A stretch of 64,000 bases of DNA from Gorsachius magnificus (GCA_034008185.1 CM067081.1:106959265-107023264); one strand, 5' to 3'. Shown: positions 12,536-24,270, numbered from the stretch's first letter. Notes: generated by a model not told the origin, from the letters alone. Program-made: numbers and translations.

Positions 12536-13719
12536 AACATTTATTCTTACAAAACACAACTGCATAATTAAATTGTAATGCATATTAGAAGGCATTTTGC
12601 AAAAATAGTACTGCCAAAACCCTGAGGTTTATTGACTCCTTCAGTGCTTGGTGTTTAACCTGAAATTCGAACTCAGAAATGCTTACGCAGCTTATGAATA
12701 TGCAAAAATCTCCTTTTTATTTCAATCAATTCTAAATCAATTTGTGTCACAGTCAAAAGTATATCTTAGAGACTGAGGAACGAGAACTATTTTTCTAAAA
12801 ATCCTAGACAGTTTTATTAGAATTTATAATTTGGAGGAGAAATTGAGTTGGTCTATGATTTCTGAGTGTTTGAAATAAAGGTACAAGCTTTGGCTTAAAC
12901 CAAAGCACACCGGTGTCAGTGGGTTTTGATTCAGTCTCACAGACTGCACAGCTGGCAAAACCAATATTTGAAACAGTCTCTCATCACCCTCTGGGAAGAT
13001 AGAACTGTACAGAAAGCCAGAGGTGTGCCAAACAGCACTGATTTCTAAATCCAATTGTATCATCATTACTGTCTCTCTTAGACTTTATTAGCAATGTTTT
13101 AACAGATTTGCTTATGCTTTTGCTGTTAAGCACTTTTGCACAGCTGAAGTGTGAACATATGGCCAGAAGAGGTTTACTCAGCAAAGAGATAACAATGACA
13201 CTTTACGCTCTTAGAATTTGACTGAGTACTTGTTACCTCCAGTTGTTCTGTTTTCCCTTTAAACAGAAAATATCCAAATCAAAATCAGTTTAATCTTCAA
13301 ATTGGTGCAATGATTGATTTTCTGCCCATTGTTCAGGTCTGATCCCTGAAAAGCAATGGTGTATGATACTCACAGATTACGTATGTATTTGCTGTTTCCT
13401 GAGCTGGTTTGTCTCATTAAGAGATCCACACTCCTGCAAACACAGACAACTTTTAAGCTTGTATTCCTAATTGGTATTGAAGTTATATCTATGAGAGGAA
13501 GCATAAGATCTGAAGGACCTAAATTGGTAAACCAGTGGTCCAATGCTGCAAAAATAACATTTCTGATTGTACTGAGCATGTATCTATGCCACTGGCTCTC
13601 TCCATCTCTCTCCCTCTCCCCGCCTTTTATGTGCACACAGACACAGACACAGTTTTCTCTAGAAAAGATAACCCTTACAAGACTAATGTCAGCCACACTG
13701 TTTGGGAACAAATCCAGCA
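12536..13719. other. Noncoding stretch between two CR1 copies
   Basis: Intronic, AT-rich. A pyrimidine-rich TCTC patch and a CACAGACACAG patch lie at about 13598-13650. The long open frame crossing this region (from 13356) is a chance open frame fused to CR1 coding sequence. Confidence 0.55.
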
Positions 13720-14424
13720 AATGGATGATGTTCAGTAAGGCCAAGTGCCGGGTCCTGCACTTTGGTCACAACCCCATGCAACATTACAGGCTTGGGGAAA
13801 AGTGGCTGGAAAGCTGCCTGGAAGAAAAGGACTGGGGGGTGTCGGTTGACAGCCGGCTGAATATGAGCCAGCAGTGTGCCCAGGTGGCCAAGAAGGCCAA
13901 TGGCATCCTGGCTTGTATCAGGAATAGTGTGGCCAGCAGGACTAAGGAAGTGATCATCCCCCTGTACTCCACACTGGTGAGGCTGCACCCTGAATACTGT
14001 GTTCAGTTTTGGACCCCTCACTACAGGAAAGACATTGAGGTGCTGGAGCATGTCCAGAGGAGAGCCACAAAGCTGGTGAGGGGGAGACCTTATCACCCTC
14101 TACAACTACCTGAAAGGAGGGTGCAGTGAGGTGGGGGTTGGTCTCTTCTCCCAGGTAATGGGTGATAGGACCAGGGGAAATGGTCTGAAGTTGCGACAGG
14201 GCAGGTTTAAGCTGGATATTAGGAAAAAAATTTTCACTGAAAGGGTTGTCAAGCACTGGAATGGGCTGCCCAGGGAAGTGGTCGAGTCCCCATCCCTGGA
14301 GGTATTTAAGAGACAGGTAGATGAGGTGCTTAAGGACATGGTTTAGTGGTGGGATGGCAGGGTTAGGTTAACGGTTGGACTTGATGATCTTAAAGGTCTT
14401 TTCTAACCTAAATGATTCTATGAT
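13720..14424 (+). mobile_element. CR1 LINE, 5'-truncated copy B with internal deletion
   Basis: This holds the last part of CR1 ORF2 and the 3' end, closely similar to copy A. It begins within the segment after the catalytic F-A-D-D motif and ends with ATTCTATG at 14415-14422. About 75 bases are missing at 14080 relative to copy A. In copy A the missing piece is flanked by two TGAGGGG stretches (6357-6363 and 6432-6438), and copy B keeps just one, so the deletion fits a slip between short direct repeats. The frame changes there, with a stop at 14127 and the downstream part continuing at 14131-14346. Confidence 0.92.
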
Positions 14425-17400
14425 CAGTACTGATGTAATACAGTAAGTCCCACCCTACAGTAACATAAAATTAGACTAATTGAGGCTTAGGTCTCTACGT
14501 CTACCTTCATTATAATTTCATTCTTTGCACAATCCCAGAAATTCTCCTTGGTAAATCACTGTAACAGCAGATCTATCCTGTCTATAATGTAGTTCCCCCT
14601 GGGAAGCTTTTTTGACCCCAAATTTTATGTTCATTCATAACCTTTTAAAAATAAATGTTTGGGAAATTGTTAAAGAAATTTATATCCTAACATGTTCCTA
14701 TTCTTTTGTTTTCAGTTGGTCTATCAGTGTTAAAGGAAAAGTGAACATTTTGACCTTACAAACTTCATTGCCATTTTCAGGAGTTCTCTTAATGTCCAAC
14801 TACTGACTGAACATCTTATGCAATTCTCTAAATTTATCCTCTAGATAGAATAAGAAAGTAGAAAACAAATGATAGTTTGTAGCTCTGTGGAGTTATTTCC
14901 CCTATTTAAATGTAATTCTATGAATCCATCCTGAACACAATTAAATAAAACTACTAGATAACAGTAATGTGAATGTGACTTAATAAACGAAATTACTTTT
15001 ATGCTTCTCAGTAATCACATTCAACTGAAAATTTTCAAATTATTTGAGTGGGGTGTTGTACAGCACATTTATCCGCAGCTCCCAAAATGATTCTGCTAGT
15101 TTAGCTATTAATTTAATAACTTAATATGTTTTAATTACGTTGCAATAAATCACATTTTCCTTGCAATGTTCTAAAGTTTTTTATTTAAAAAAAAGGATAA
15201 AAGAAAATGTCTTAATAATTTCAAAACAAACCATGCATTTGTTAATTTCTTATAGGATATCACTATACACTGTTATTTATTACCAGAACTAGGGGAAGAT
15301 TTAAAAAAAACCCAGGAAAATTCAGTTGAATATAACTTGTTTGTTCATATATTCTTATATTCACTTTCAGAAAGTATACTGGAGACTAAGTTTTCAGAAA
15401 AGGATAGTTATGCTAAAACATATTTTAAATGAATATTACAGAATGTGCATGGAAGTAATGTTAGATTAATGTATTCTGGTTTCATACAGGGCAAATGATT
15501 CTATAAGTTAAATTACTGCAGTCCAGGAATTGAAATGTGTCCAATCAAAACCAGAAAATATGTCTTGATTGTCAAAAGCAGGTACCTGTCAATGGACTGC
15601 AAACCACCTACAGTCTAATGGCTTTTGGTAAATTAGTCCAGAAATAATTTAGTCCAAAAAATACACTTGATAAGACTCTGAAATTCTCACAAATGAAAAG
15701 AGAGACTAATTGGATTTTTCAGAAAACACCGGAAAATTCTGTCACAAAATTCCCCATTGCACAAAATTTCTGTCACTCACAGCAGTTATTAATTCTTTGA
15801 CTAAAGTATGTGTTCTGAATTTGTCCATCCATTTTTCTTGCACTGACTTCTCCCATATACTTTAATCTTACTGGTGTGCTTAGAGTATATTTATACTCTG
15901 GGCAGATACCAGAATATGTCTTTCCAATTACAGAATGTAACAAGCATCTGACTGAAAGCAAGCCTTCTATTTCAATTAGGACACTAACCCCACATTGAAT
16001 AACATACTTCAGCAGAAATCTTGGACCCCTCTGTATCACTGTCACAAGTGTTTGTAGAATGGGGAATGTAGCAGTACTTCCCTGTCAACCAAATTTTATC
16101 CTTAACGTCATATGAGGAAGAAACTTTTTATTTCAATATTCTGTTAAAATCCCATTGGATTTTCAAAGATACCAGAATGTCTGTTCTCTTTGTGAATAGG
16201 CATCTCTGTATTTCAAAATATGTTAAATGAATATTGCAATACTACATAGTACTATTTACTATAGTAATTACTATAAATCACTATAAACTAGTAATTACTA
16301 CTTTTCCTCTAGGCCTACTGGCTTCAGAAACATTTTATTTTTATTTTCAGGTTTGATAAGCATGAATTTAGAAGCTACAGTAGAGGTAAAATTATAGTAA
16401 GGAATGCTAAAGACATCTTTAGACCAACGTGTTTTTTTCTTCCTGAGAAAAACTTTCATAATTCATCATTAAATCTAGTGGGTCAGTATTTGCTATAAGT
16501 ATAGAGTAAATGTAAAAACAAAATGGTCGCAAATTTTTTTACCCAATTACATTACAAATAAAACATAAATTTTTTAAGATGCATATATATGACACATAAA
16601 TAAATGTTTGTATATCACGCATATATGCACACTATATAAAAATGTTTGCATGTGTCAATCTTATGACTCTGAAATACTGTGCTCTCACTCTTAATTGGCT
16701 TTATAATATAAGGAAAATAAAAATCTGCATTTGTAGAAAGTGCTATTAATAAGATATGAGAATTATAACTGAGATGTTTCTGCTGCAATTTATAAAATTG
16801 CAATTTATAAATATATAAAAATATCTAGGCACCATGGGAAAACCTGAGTTTCCATTTATCTTATTTTTTCTAACTGATAAAGTTCTGAAACAATGGCTTT
16901 GTGGATAGTATCTGGCAGTTAACATAGCCTTCTCTCCCAGGAAACAGCAATACTACTAATTAACATGTTTTCAAAAATCAGACTGTTGACAGTGAGATGC
17001 AAGAGCAGAAAAAGGTTGCTATGTACTTGCACTCACAAGACCTGAATTTTTTATTCTTTGGCAAAGAATATATTGCAAAAATTTCAGCACTGGCAACTTC
17101 CCCTGCTAGGAAATATAGTCTTCAGTAACTGGAAAATGTTAATTTAAATCTTTTTAATAAACTAATAAGTCATCTAAACCACCTTATACTTCAGAAAAAT
17201 AATTTTTAATCAAACATTGTAGGCTTATTTGATTACTATTTGAGATAGAGTTTGTACATTTAAAACTAATCACTATTATTACTACACAGATGATAGTGAT
17301 CCCAGCTAAATAGATAGAATTGAAATATTTATTGCAGTTTTCTCATTTTTTTCTCAATCACAACACCTTCTGTTGGTGTATTTTAAGCCTCATCTCTTCC

Positions 17401-18800
17401 CAAGGCAATGTCCATGAAAGGTTCCATAGAGATATATTTATATACAAATAGAAATACATATTTCTATATTAGAGCATTGGAATTTTGTGTACATGTACAT
17501 GTCATGCCAAATGCTGGAATTCTTGTTATACCTTATCATCACAGAGACAATTAAAGAGCAATTAAGGAGTTTGTAAAATAGGCTGAGATATTTTCAAGAT
17601 TTGAAAAATGACGAACATAAATATGAATGAGATATAGGTTCATTTTCTCTATTAAAGCTACATCTTGCAGTAGCAACTTGTTCATGCATACTATACACCC
17701 TTCCGCATATACATTTGTTCTCTTTCAGGAACCTTCATGCAGGATAGTATGCCAGAAACTCCCTCAATTTTGTAAAGGATTCTAGTTCATCAGCATTTAT
17801 ATAGCTGTTATAAAATTATACACTGAAAGAAGCAGGATCGCAACAGGGGAAACAAAACTTAGCAGTCCATTGATAGAAAAAGCCCTATGTGGTGGTGATC
17901 AGTCAGTGAAAATACAGATTTTTGGGAAAATCTGCCTAACATCAGAACATGAGAATAGTCTAGTTAAAACAAAAGTCTGGGGTTTTATAGGTTTTTTGGG
18001 TTTTGGTTGTTGTTTTTTTTTTTTTTTCTCTTTGGACTGACTGAGAAGCTGGAAGGTTTAGAAAAGAGGATATGAAAACAGGGCATGATTACAATGATAT
18101 GCCCCTCCATTACACTCTTTCTAACTCTTGGATAATCAGGCATAGTTCACCACAAATTATACTGGTGAGTAATCTACCCCAGGTAGCACCATTCTATGGT
18201 AATCATCAAAAAGCCTTTAGTTTATTTTTACTACTCTAGATACACAATTTAATTGGCCACCATTGCATGGCTGTATTTCATCATACTGTGGGGTTGGGAA
18301 GTCTAAGAACAACAAGTTAACTTACATCAGGCTTGCACATGAAGAACAAAAGTGAGTTCTCCTGCTAGTTAGGTATGCCCCCAGAGCAGGGAAATGTGTG
18401 CCTAGAGCAATTCCTCTATCTTCTAAAATGATGTATATATGAAGGAAATTACAGGTTTAAATTTACCCCAGTTTCTCGCATTAGAAGAGACATACTGAAA
18501 CATTTATTGAACTGTCAGGGAGTTGTGTTATGGCGGATGAGACATTGAACAAGGAATCATGTAGATTTCATATTAATTTCTAAAATGTGATAATTATATT
18601 TATTTTCTTCATGATGAATGTTCTACTCCTCTGAGATACTGAGCACCCTACATCTCCACTGAAGTAAATAAAATGCAGATGTGACCCTCAATGTTAATTC
18701 ATCCCCTTGTGTTTGCTGTAGGCACAATGCATGCTTCTTTCAGCTCTAAGTAGACTAGAATAATAATTATCATCATCCTATTATCCCTCTTCTATAAATT
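14425..18800. other. AT-rich intron sequence
   Basis: Nothing gene-like recognised. It contains two copies of the palindrome AGTAATTACT (16263-16272 and 16290-16299), a 15-base tandem duplication around TGCAATTTATAAA (about 16786-16815), a TATA-rich patch near 17430-17470 and a T run at about 18009-18027. Confidence 0.55.
16263..16299. repeat. Paired palindrome AGTAATTACT
   Basis: The ten-base palindrome AGTAATTACT occurs twice, 27 bases start to start, within CTATAAA-rich sequence. Each copy contains TAATTA, the core bound by many homeodomain proteins. In AT-rich DNA this can be chance; no function is claimed. Confidence 0.4.
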
Positions 18801-18817
18801 AAAAAAAAAAAAAAAAA
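18801..18817 (+). repeat. A17 homopolymer before the last exon
   Basis: Seventeen adenines directly upstream of the short acceptor tract CTTGTTTTGCAG. It shortens the polypyrimidine tract of the last acceptor, and its length is likely to vary. Confidence 0.9.
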
Positions 18818-18829
18818 CTTGTTTTGCAG

Positions 18830-18947
18830 TGAAGAAGCTCTGCAGATTTCAGCATATAAAGAGGGAAATGAATTGGAAGAGACCAAAGATGCAGAATGCT
18901 TGTCAAATGTGTCTGAACTGATAGAAGTTGTGAACTACAGCTGCTAA
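18830..18947 (+). CDS. Last coding exon and stop codon of an unidentified host gene
   Basis: The acceptor is TTGTTTTGCAG (ends 18829). The first base T completes the codon begun by AG at the end of the exon at 8810, giving Ser. Then 38 codons run to TAA at 18945-18947. The peptide is acidic (EEALQISAYKEGNELEET, then KDAECLSN) and ends VSELIEVVNYSC. Phase match, splice sites, an acidic tail without internal stop and a downstream AATAAA at 19168 support a true terminal exon. I do not recognise the protein. Alternatives are a pseudogene or a noncoding transcript with a chance frame. Confidence 0.66.
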
Positions 18948-19190
18948 TCCAATGAACCAGATGGTATCAGTTGTCAAACCAGGTGTGGGAAATAGGGTTG
19001 TTAGCTCTCCTGCAAATCAATTAGATCAGCATGAAAAATCCGTAAATGAACTTCCCACCAAACAAACAAATTGTACCAAAAAACTGTCTCGGGTGCTCAG
19101 CTGAGTCATGAATGATTGGTCCTTTTGCAAGTGGCAGCTGCCATTAAATCTCTTTATTTCTTTTATGAATAAACCTACCAAAATTTAATT
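18948..19190 (+). other. Probable 3' UTR of the host gene
   Basis: Follows the TAA stop and runs to just past AATAAA. The length of about 240 bases is short but plausible. The end point is estimated from the signal position. Confidence 0.5.
19168..19173 (+). terminator. Polyadenylation signal AATAAA
   Basis: Canonical hexamer in TTTTATGAATAAACC, 221 bases after the stop codon at 18945. It is the first AATAAA after the stop. Confidence 0.55.
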
Positions 19191-21487
19191 TTCAACTGTT
19201 AATTCATCATTGGAAGCTGCCTGATCCAAAACCTTTCTTTTTACTGATCCATGCTAATTGGAAGTGTCAGAAAGCATGAAGTATGTAACTGAACTAACAG
19301 CAGTTTCTTCTACATATGTTTCAGTAGGCCTTATTTATCCCAATAGAGAAGTAAGTAGTTTTTTATTTCACTTAGGACAAAGCTATTGCCAAAATGATGT
19401 TTCTATAAAATATAGGGTAATATTAGTTAATTAGTTGTTGGCTGATGCTTTGATATGCTTTCTAATGAAATCTGACCAGCCATTTTCCTAAAATTATACA
19501 CAATGCACAGCAGGTTTCATAAGAGACTATGGAGACTGGTGGGCTGCTAGAGCTGGTATGAGGTTGTTTAGCAGAGAGATATCTGGGATGATTCCAGGGT
19601 AATGTTTAGAAGGGAACTGATGAATTAGAATACAGCAATTCCCCATATTATCTTTTTTCCTAATTCTGACAGGAGGAAATAGAAGATTTTTAAAGGAAAT
19701 GTCCAAGAATACCCATAGCTTTCCCCTTGAGGGACTATCTTCTTAAATACACTCTGTAAATGGTTTTCTAGTCAAATATGTAATAGAAATCTTGAAATAC
19801 TTTATACATATATTAGCTATACACACATATTTTATACACAGGTGTATATAGACACATACTTACATTACTATATTAAAAATATTATTTTTCACTTACATTT
19901 TCATTACTTTTTTAGCTAAGAGAAGACATAGAAACAGGCTTATTTTGCACTCTGGAGTAGAATTAAAGTACACTTAAGTGATTCATAATCAACCTAATTG
20001 TCTCTCTGTAAGCACTTCTAGAAGAAAGATAGCAAACAAGAAGAAATGCACTGAGTGGGGTTTCTCTACATTTAAATCCTCTTATACAAAATAGACTACC
20101 ACTGAGTTGGACTAAAAGCTAGTATATGTACAAATCTGGGTTGTTCTATAGATTAAGTTATCCAAAGAGAAAAAAAAATCAAGAATACTCAGACTATGAA
20201 GATAGAGTATATACCTCTGAATATGTGTTGCATGATAATGAACAGGGGGGCAAAAATACCAGGGAAGCTGAACAATCTAAGACAATTATGACAATTTGTT
20301 CACTCACAAAGGTTCCATAGCCAGAATCCTGTTGTTCTGTTTTTTAAAAGTCTCTGCTTGTCATACATCACAGAACACAAAGGACTTTGACCAAATAAGC
20401 CTGAGCCAAACAGTTATAATTTTTAAAATATCATGCTGCTTAAAGCATTGATTAAGGATATGACTCTTAAATGCCCAACATGCATACTGTCCCAAGAAAC
20501 CAGGAATCGTATACTGTTCCAGGGAAATGCTGGATCACATATAATCAGAAAAAAAATCAAAGTCCCAGAAATCACATCACTTAGATGTTTAGAGGCAAAT
20601 ATTCCACTGAATATGAGAGAAATTTGTTCTTTGTATTTTCCATAGGTGTACTTATACAGAAGTTATAATACAGTAACAAGTATCAAAAAAAAAGGGGTAG
20701 TGTAGTTTTCAAGGACTTGTTTTACTGGGTAGTTCAGATACAAATGATAACAACTGCAGTGTGAATTTAATACAGCAAATATAACTGGATTTTAACATGA
20801 AAATCATCATATAGGGAATAGTAGCGTGAAATTCAATCATGCAGTTAACCTTCTGGTTAGGAGCATTTTTAGTTATTACTTAAGGTCTGAGTACCACACA
20901 TGCATTTATTTTTCTATTGTAGCAGTACTCAATACCAGTGTATATGTTCTTATCATGTTGCAATCTTGCTGAAAAACAAAACAAACTAATAAACTTACAC
21001 AATTACATTTCTGGTATAACAATGATTATTGTACCTCAACATATTTATAATTTTGCAGCATTTATAATTTTACAGCAATTTCAATCAAGTCTCTGAAAGC
21101 TCCTTGTGGTTTACAAAAAATAAATATAAATAGAAGACATTTTATATAAGAATTTATCATGAAATCTAATCAGTATTTCAGCAGTCCAATAGTCTAAATT
21201 ATCTAATACAGAAAAACCTCAATGATAACATTCTTAAACCTGTTGCACATTACTTTCCTATTGCCTCCCCTTTTCTGGTGTAGTTATGGTGCTTATGCTC
21301 ACCCTGAGTCTTAAGGTTGACAACTTCAGCCTTAAAACCTCTTTCAGTACACTTGGGGGTGGGGAGCATCACAGAGAGCCACCAGCACCCCAAGCCGTTC
21401 ACTGGAGGAGTGTGATGTTCCTAGTGGGGTTCCAGTCCTCTTCTAATTTAGGGCTTGTTTTCCCATCCCCATCTGCTCCCTTCTGCC
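19191..21487. other. AT-rich intergenic sequence
   Basis: No gene or repeat family recognised, apart from a two-unit 17-base tandem repeat at 21043-21076. GC content rises from about 21345, where the unclassified GC-rich repeat begins. Confidence 0.55.
21043..21076 (+). repeat. 17-base tandem duplication
   Basis: Two adjacent units, ATTTATAATTTTGCAGC and ATTTATAATTTTACAGC, differing at one base. Confidence 0.85.
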
Positions 21488-21757
21488 TGCTCCCAGGGAA
21501 GGGGTGAAAGCTGCCCGACTGCCCTTGTGGCCTTAGGAGTTGTTTGTCCAGCAGGCACTTCCTGGGGCTGTCAGCCAGCCCCTTCCCCAGTGGCACTCAC
21601 AGAGCTGGAGCTCAGGCAGGCTGGGCAATGGGCACTTGGCCACCAGGCGCCTGGTAAACCCAGCTCAGCCCTGCTCAGGCCAAGGGCAGCCCAGACACTC
21701 CTGGGACCTGCCACATCCAGCCACAACACAGGGCTGCCTACCCTGGGTAATGGCAAA
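21488..21757 (+). repeat. Unclassified GC-rich dispersed repeat, copy 1
   Basis: This GC-rich block stands out from its AT-rich surroundings and matches 56832-57103 in the same orientation over about 270 bases. There is one identical run of over 50 bases (GTGGCACTCACAGAGC through CACTTGGCCA) and small indels elsewhere. Both copies end at TAATGGCAAA. The minus strand keeps a shared open frame (PRSVWAALGL, later PSAHCPACLSSSSVSATG), which may reflect GC composition rather than coding. I do not recognise the family; an LTR piece or a SINE-like element are possible. Copy 1 has an extra GC-rich lead-in from about 21345 that copy 2 lacks. Confidence 0.85.
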
Positions 21758-22131
21758 CCATATTTACTGGGCTACACAGATCAACTGTTTTTTGACTTTT
21801 CCTTTTCTTTCAGGAATTTTGCATTCTTTATTGTAGTGTCATGGCCTAAACAGGAAGCAAGGACATTTGCCTTGTTGAGATCCCAGTCCTAAAAGCATTT
21901 TCATGAAGATGCAAGACATGCATTTAACTCTTCCACGGGCATAGGAAAGCCTATATTTTTAATCGTATAGAATACTTAGATGTTGGTAGGAAGGTTAAAT
22001 GCTCAGTCCTCTACCATAGAACATCCATTTTGTGCATAGATAATAGTTTTCAATGTTTCTATAGGGCTTTCAAGGCAAAACCATCTGCCTACAGACTCTG
22101 AGGCACACAGGAGATAAAAGAAGCATCTAAT
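21758..22131. other. Noncoding gap between GC-rich repeat and CR1
   Basis: Nothing recognised. Confidence 0.5.
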
Positions 22132-22205
22132 CATAGAATCATGGAACATCTTGAGTTGTAACGGACCCATAAGGATCACTGAGTCCAACTCCCTGCTCTT
22201 CCCTC
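22132..22205 (-). mobile_element. Old CR1, 3' end (left half of split copy)
   Basis: On the minus strand this is a CR1 3' end: the reversed octamer CATAGAAT at 22132-22139, a degenerate second unit, then a segment matching the usual CR1 3' UTR (GGACCCATAAGGATCA, GAGTCCAACTCC on the plus strand). The homology then stops and is taken up again at about 23531. The younger CR1 at 22229-23530 lies between. Confidence 0.78.
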
Positions 22206-22228
22206 CTCCTACCTAAAATTAAATTATA

Positions 22229-23530
22229 TAGAATCATAGAATTACTTTGGTGGGAAAAGACCTTTAAGATCATTGAATCCAACCTTTAACCTAACCCTGC
22301 CACCCCACCACTAAACCATGGCCCTAAGCACCTCATCTATCCTTCTTTTAAATACCTCCAGGCATGAGGACTCCACCACCTCCCTGGGCAGCCCATTCCA
22401 GAGCCTGACAACCCTTTCGGTGAAGAAGTTTTTCCTAATGTCTAGCCTAAACCTTCCCTGGTGCAGCTTCAAACCATTCCCCCTCGTCCTATCATCTGTT
22501 ACCAGGGAGAAGAGGCCGATCCCCACCTCACTACAGCCTCCTCTTCTCCAGACTAAACAACCCCAGTTCCCTCAGCTGCTCCTCGTATGACTTGTGGTCC
22601 AGACCCCTCATCAGCTTTGTGGCTCTCCTCTGGACATGTTCCAGCAACACAATGTCCTTCTTGTAGTGAGGGGCCCAAAACTGAACATAGTATTCAAGGC
22701 GCGGCCTCACCAGCACTCAGTACAGGGGCACAATCACTCCCCTGCTCCTGCTGGCCACGCTATTCCTGATACAAGCCAGGATGCCATTGGCCTTCTTGGC
22801 CACCTGGGCACACTGCTGGCTCATATTCAGCCAGCTGTCAACCAACACCCCCAGGTCTTTTTCCACCAGGCAGCTTTCCAGCCACTCTTCCCCAAGCCTG
22901 TAGTGTCACATGGGGTTGTTGTGACCAAAGTGCAGGACCCGGCACTTGGCCTTGTTGAACCTCATACAGTTGGCCTCGGCCCATCGATCCAGCCTATCCA
23001 GGTCTCTCTGCAGAGCCCTCCTCCCCTTAAGCAGATCAAGACTACCGCCCAGTTTGGTGACATCTGCAAATTTACTGAGGGCACACTCAATCCCCTCATC
23101 CAGGTCATTGATAAAGATATTAAACAAGACTGGCCCTAGAACTGAGCCCTGGGGGACACTGCTTGTGACCGGCCACCGACTGGATTTAGCTCTATTCACC
23201 ACGACTCTCTGGGCTCGGCCATCCAGCCAGTTTTTAACCCAGCGAAGAGTACATCCATCTAGGCCATGAACTGCCAGCATCTTCAGGAGAATGCTATGGG
23301 AGACTGTGTCAAAGGCTTTGCTGAAGTCCAGGTATACAACATCTACAGCTTTTCCCTCATCTACCAGGTGGGTCACCTGGTCGTAGAAGGAAATCAGGTT
23401 GGTTAGGCAAGACCTGCCTTTCATGAACCCATGCTGGCTGGGCCTGATCCCCTGATTGTCATCCGTGTGCCTGGTGAGCACACTCAAGATGAACCTCTCC
23501 ATAATCTTCCCCGGTACTAAGGTCAAATGA
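22229..23530 (-). mobile_element. CR1 LINE, 5'-truncated copy C, nested in an older CR1
   Basis: About 1.3 kb of CR1 on the minus strand, from within the reverse transcriptase to the 3' terminal repeat (plus-strand TAGAATCATAGAAT at 22229-22242). It is the most complete CR1 in the window and shares the subfamily of copies A, B and E. Both sides are bounded by pieces of an older, more diverged CR1 in the same orientation (22132-22205 and 23531-23575), so it inserted into that element. Confidence 0.94.
22311..23526 (-). pseudogene. CR1 ORF2 reverse transcriptase (broken)
   Basis: The frame from 23526 down to 22906 (206 codons) covers the RT palm: the [11 protein letters not shown] segment, [17 protein letters not shown] (first catalytic Asp), [19 protein letters not shown] and the second catalytic motif. 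That motif reads F-A-D-V (23059-23070) in place of F-A-D-D, so one metal-binding aspartate is lost. A TGA at 22906-22908 breaks the frame. The same frame resumes at 22716-22531, then a shift near 22530 moves to the final part, 22526-22311. The endonuclease is absent because of truncation. Confidence 0.92.
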
Positions 23531-23575
23531 CTAAGTTCATTGTCCAGATGTTCCTTGAACTCTGGTAGAAGGTTT
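23531..23575 (-). mobile_element. Old CR1 (right half of split copy)
   Basis: The plus-strand text GTTCATTGTCCAGATGTTCC, followed by TTGAACTCTGGTAG, matches the CR1 3' UTR segment that normally follows the piece at 22132-22205. It is the same orientation as that piece and confirms that copy C landed inside this element. Confidence 0.68.
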
Positions 23576-24192
23576 TACTTGATTACCTCTGTTAATGTAA
23601 GAAGCTCCTGCTTAGTCCCAGTTTAGGTGCTCATCTAAGGTTTAAGTCCAAAAGGTATAACGAATATGTATTGTATTGACAAGAATTTGTATGGGTTCTA
23701 GGATGGAAAGGAAACTAGATCCCTCTTAAATTCTCCCAAAACAAAGTTAATACTGAGTAGTTCCTTCCCATGTCAAACTCATAACTTGAGCTGATGCAAT
23801 AATTTAGTGACTGAATAATTGTAACCAACTGATTTATTGATTTAATTTTAAATGTGCCCATTATTTGATCATTGTACTGTTCATCTTTAATTAGCTAATA
23901 AAACTGTAGTATATTAAGATTAGAAATATGTCTCATTAAGTGAATATTTGCTTGCTTATGCTTTTCTTTTATAAAATCCATAATTGGGTCATAGAACTGA
24001 TTTATTTTCTTAAGTTGCAGTATGTGCCATGAACTTTCAGCCCACAAGGAGCTTTAGATAAGCAGCTTCTGAGCAGTTGGCCTTCCTCCCATCTAAAGTC
24101 ATAAACAGACATTGAGGGCAGTATTCCCTTTTAAGCACCTTTGCCCTAATGTTGAATCCAAAGCAGAGTTGAATTTACCCAAAGAGTAAATT

Positions 24193-24270
24193 AGAAAAAA
24201 GATGGGGAGGCAAGGGGGGAGGGAGAAAGAAAGGGGGGAAGGAGAGAAGGGAGGGCAGGAGGAAAATAAA
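24193..24270 (+). repeat. Polypurine (GA-rich) tract
   Basis: Almost pure purine on the plus strand, with interruptions only at 24203 (T), 24211 (C) and 24256 (C). The stretch 24212-24255 is 44 uninterrupted purines with several G-runs. Such tracts can form triplex or quadruplex-like DNA and mutate in length. Confidence 0.9.

Larger units (their letters stand above)
8811..18829 (+). other. Last intron of the host gene (~10 kb)
   Basis: Bounded by the donor GTAAGG at 8811 and the acceptor TTGTTTTGCAG at 18829. It contains an old CR1 (11776-12535, minus), a younger CR1 (13720-14424, plus), a poly-T run near 18009-18027 and an A17 run just before the acceptor. Apart from these it is AT-rich sequence in which I see no gene. 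Short open frames at 8933-9238, 9896-10132 and 10799-11055 have no exon-like borders. Confidence 0.55.

Noticed and set aside
13356..14129. A 257-codon ORF on the plus strand
   Set aside because: The first ~125 codons are chance open frame from intron sequence. Only the second half is CR1 coding, so it is not one gene.
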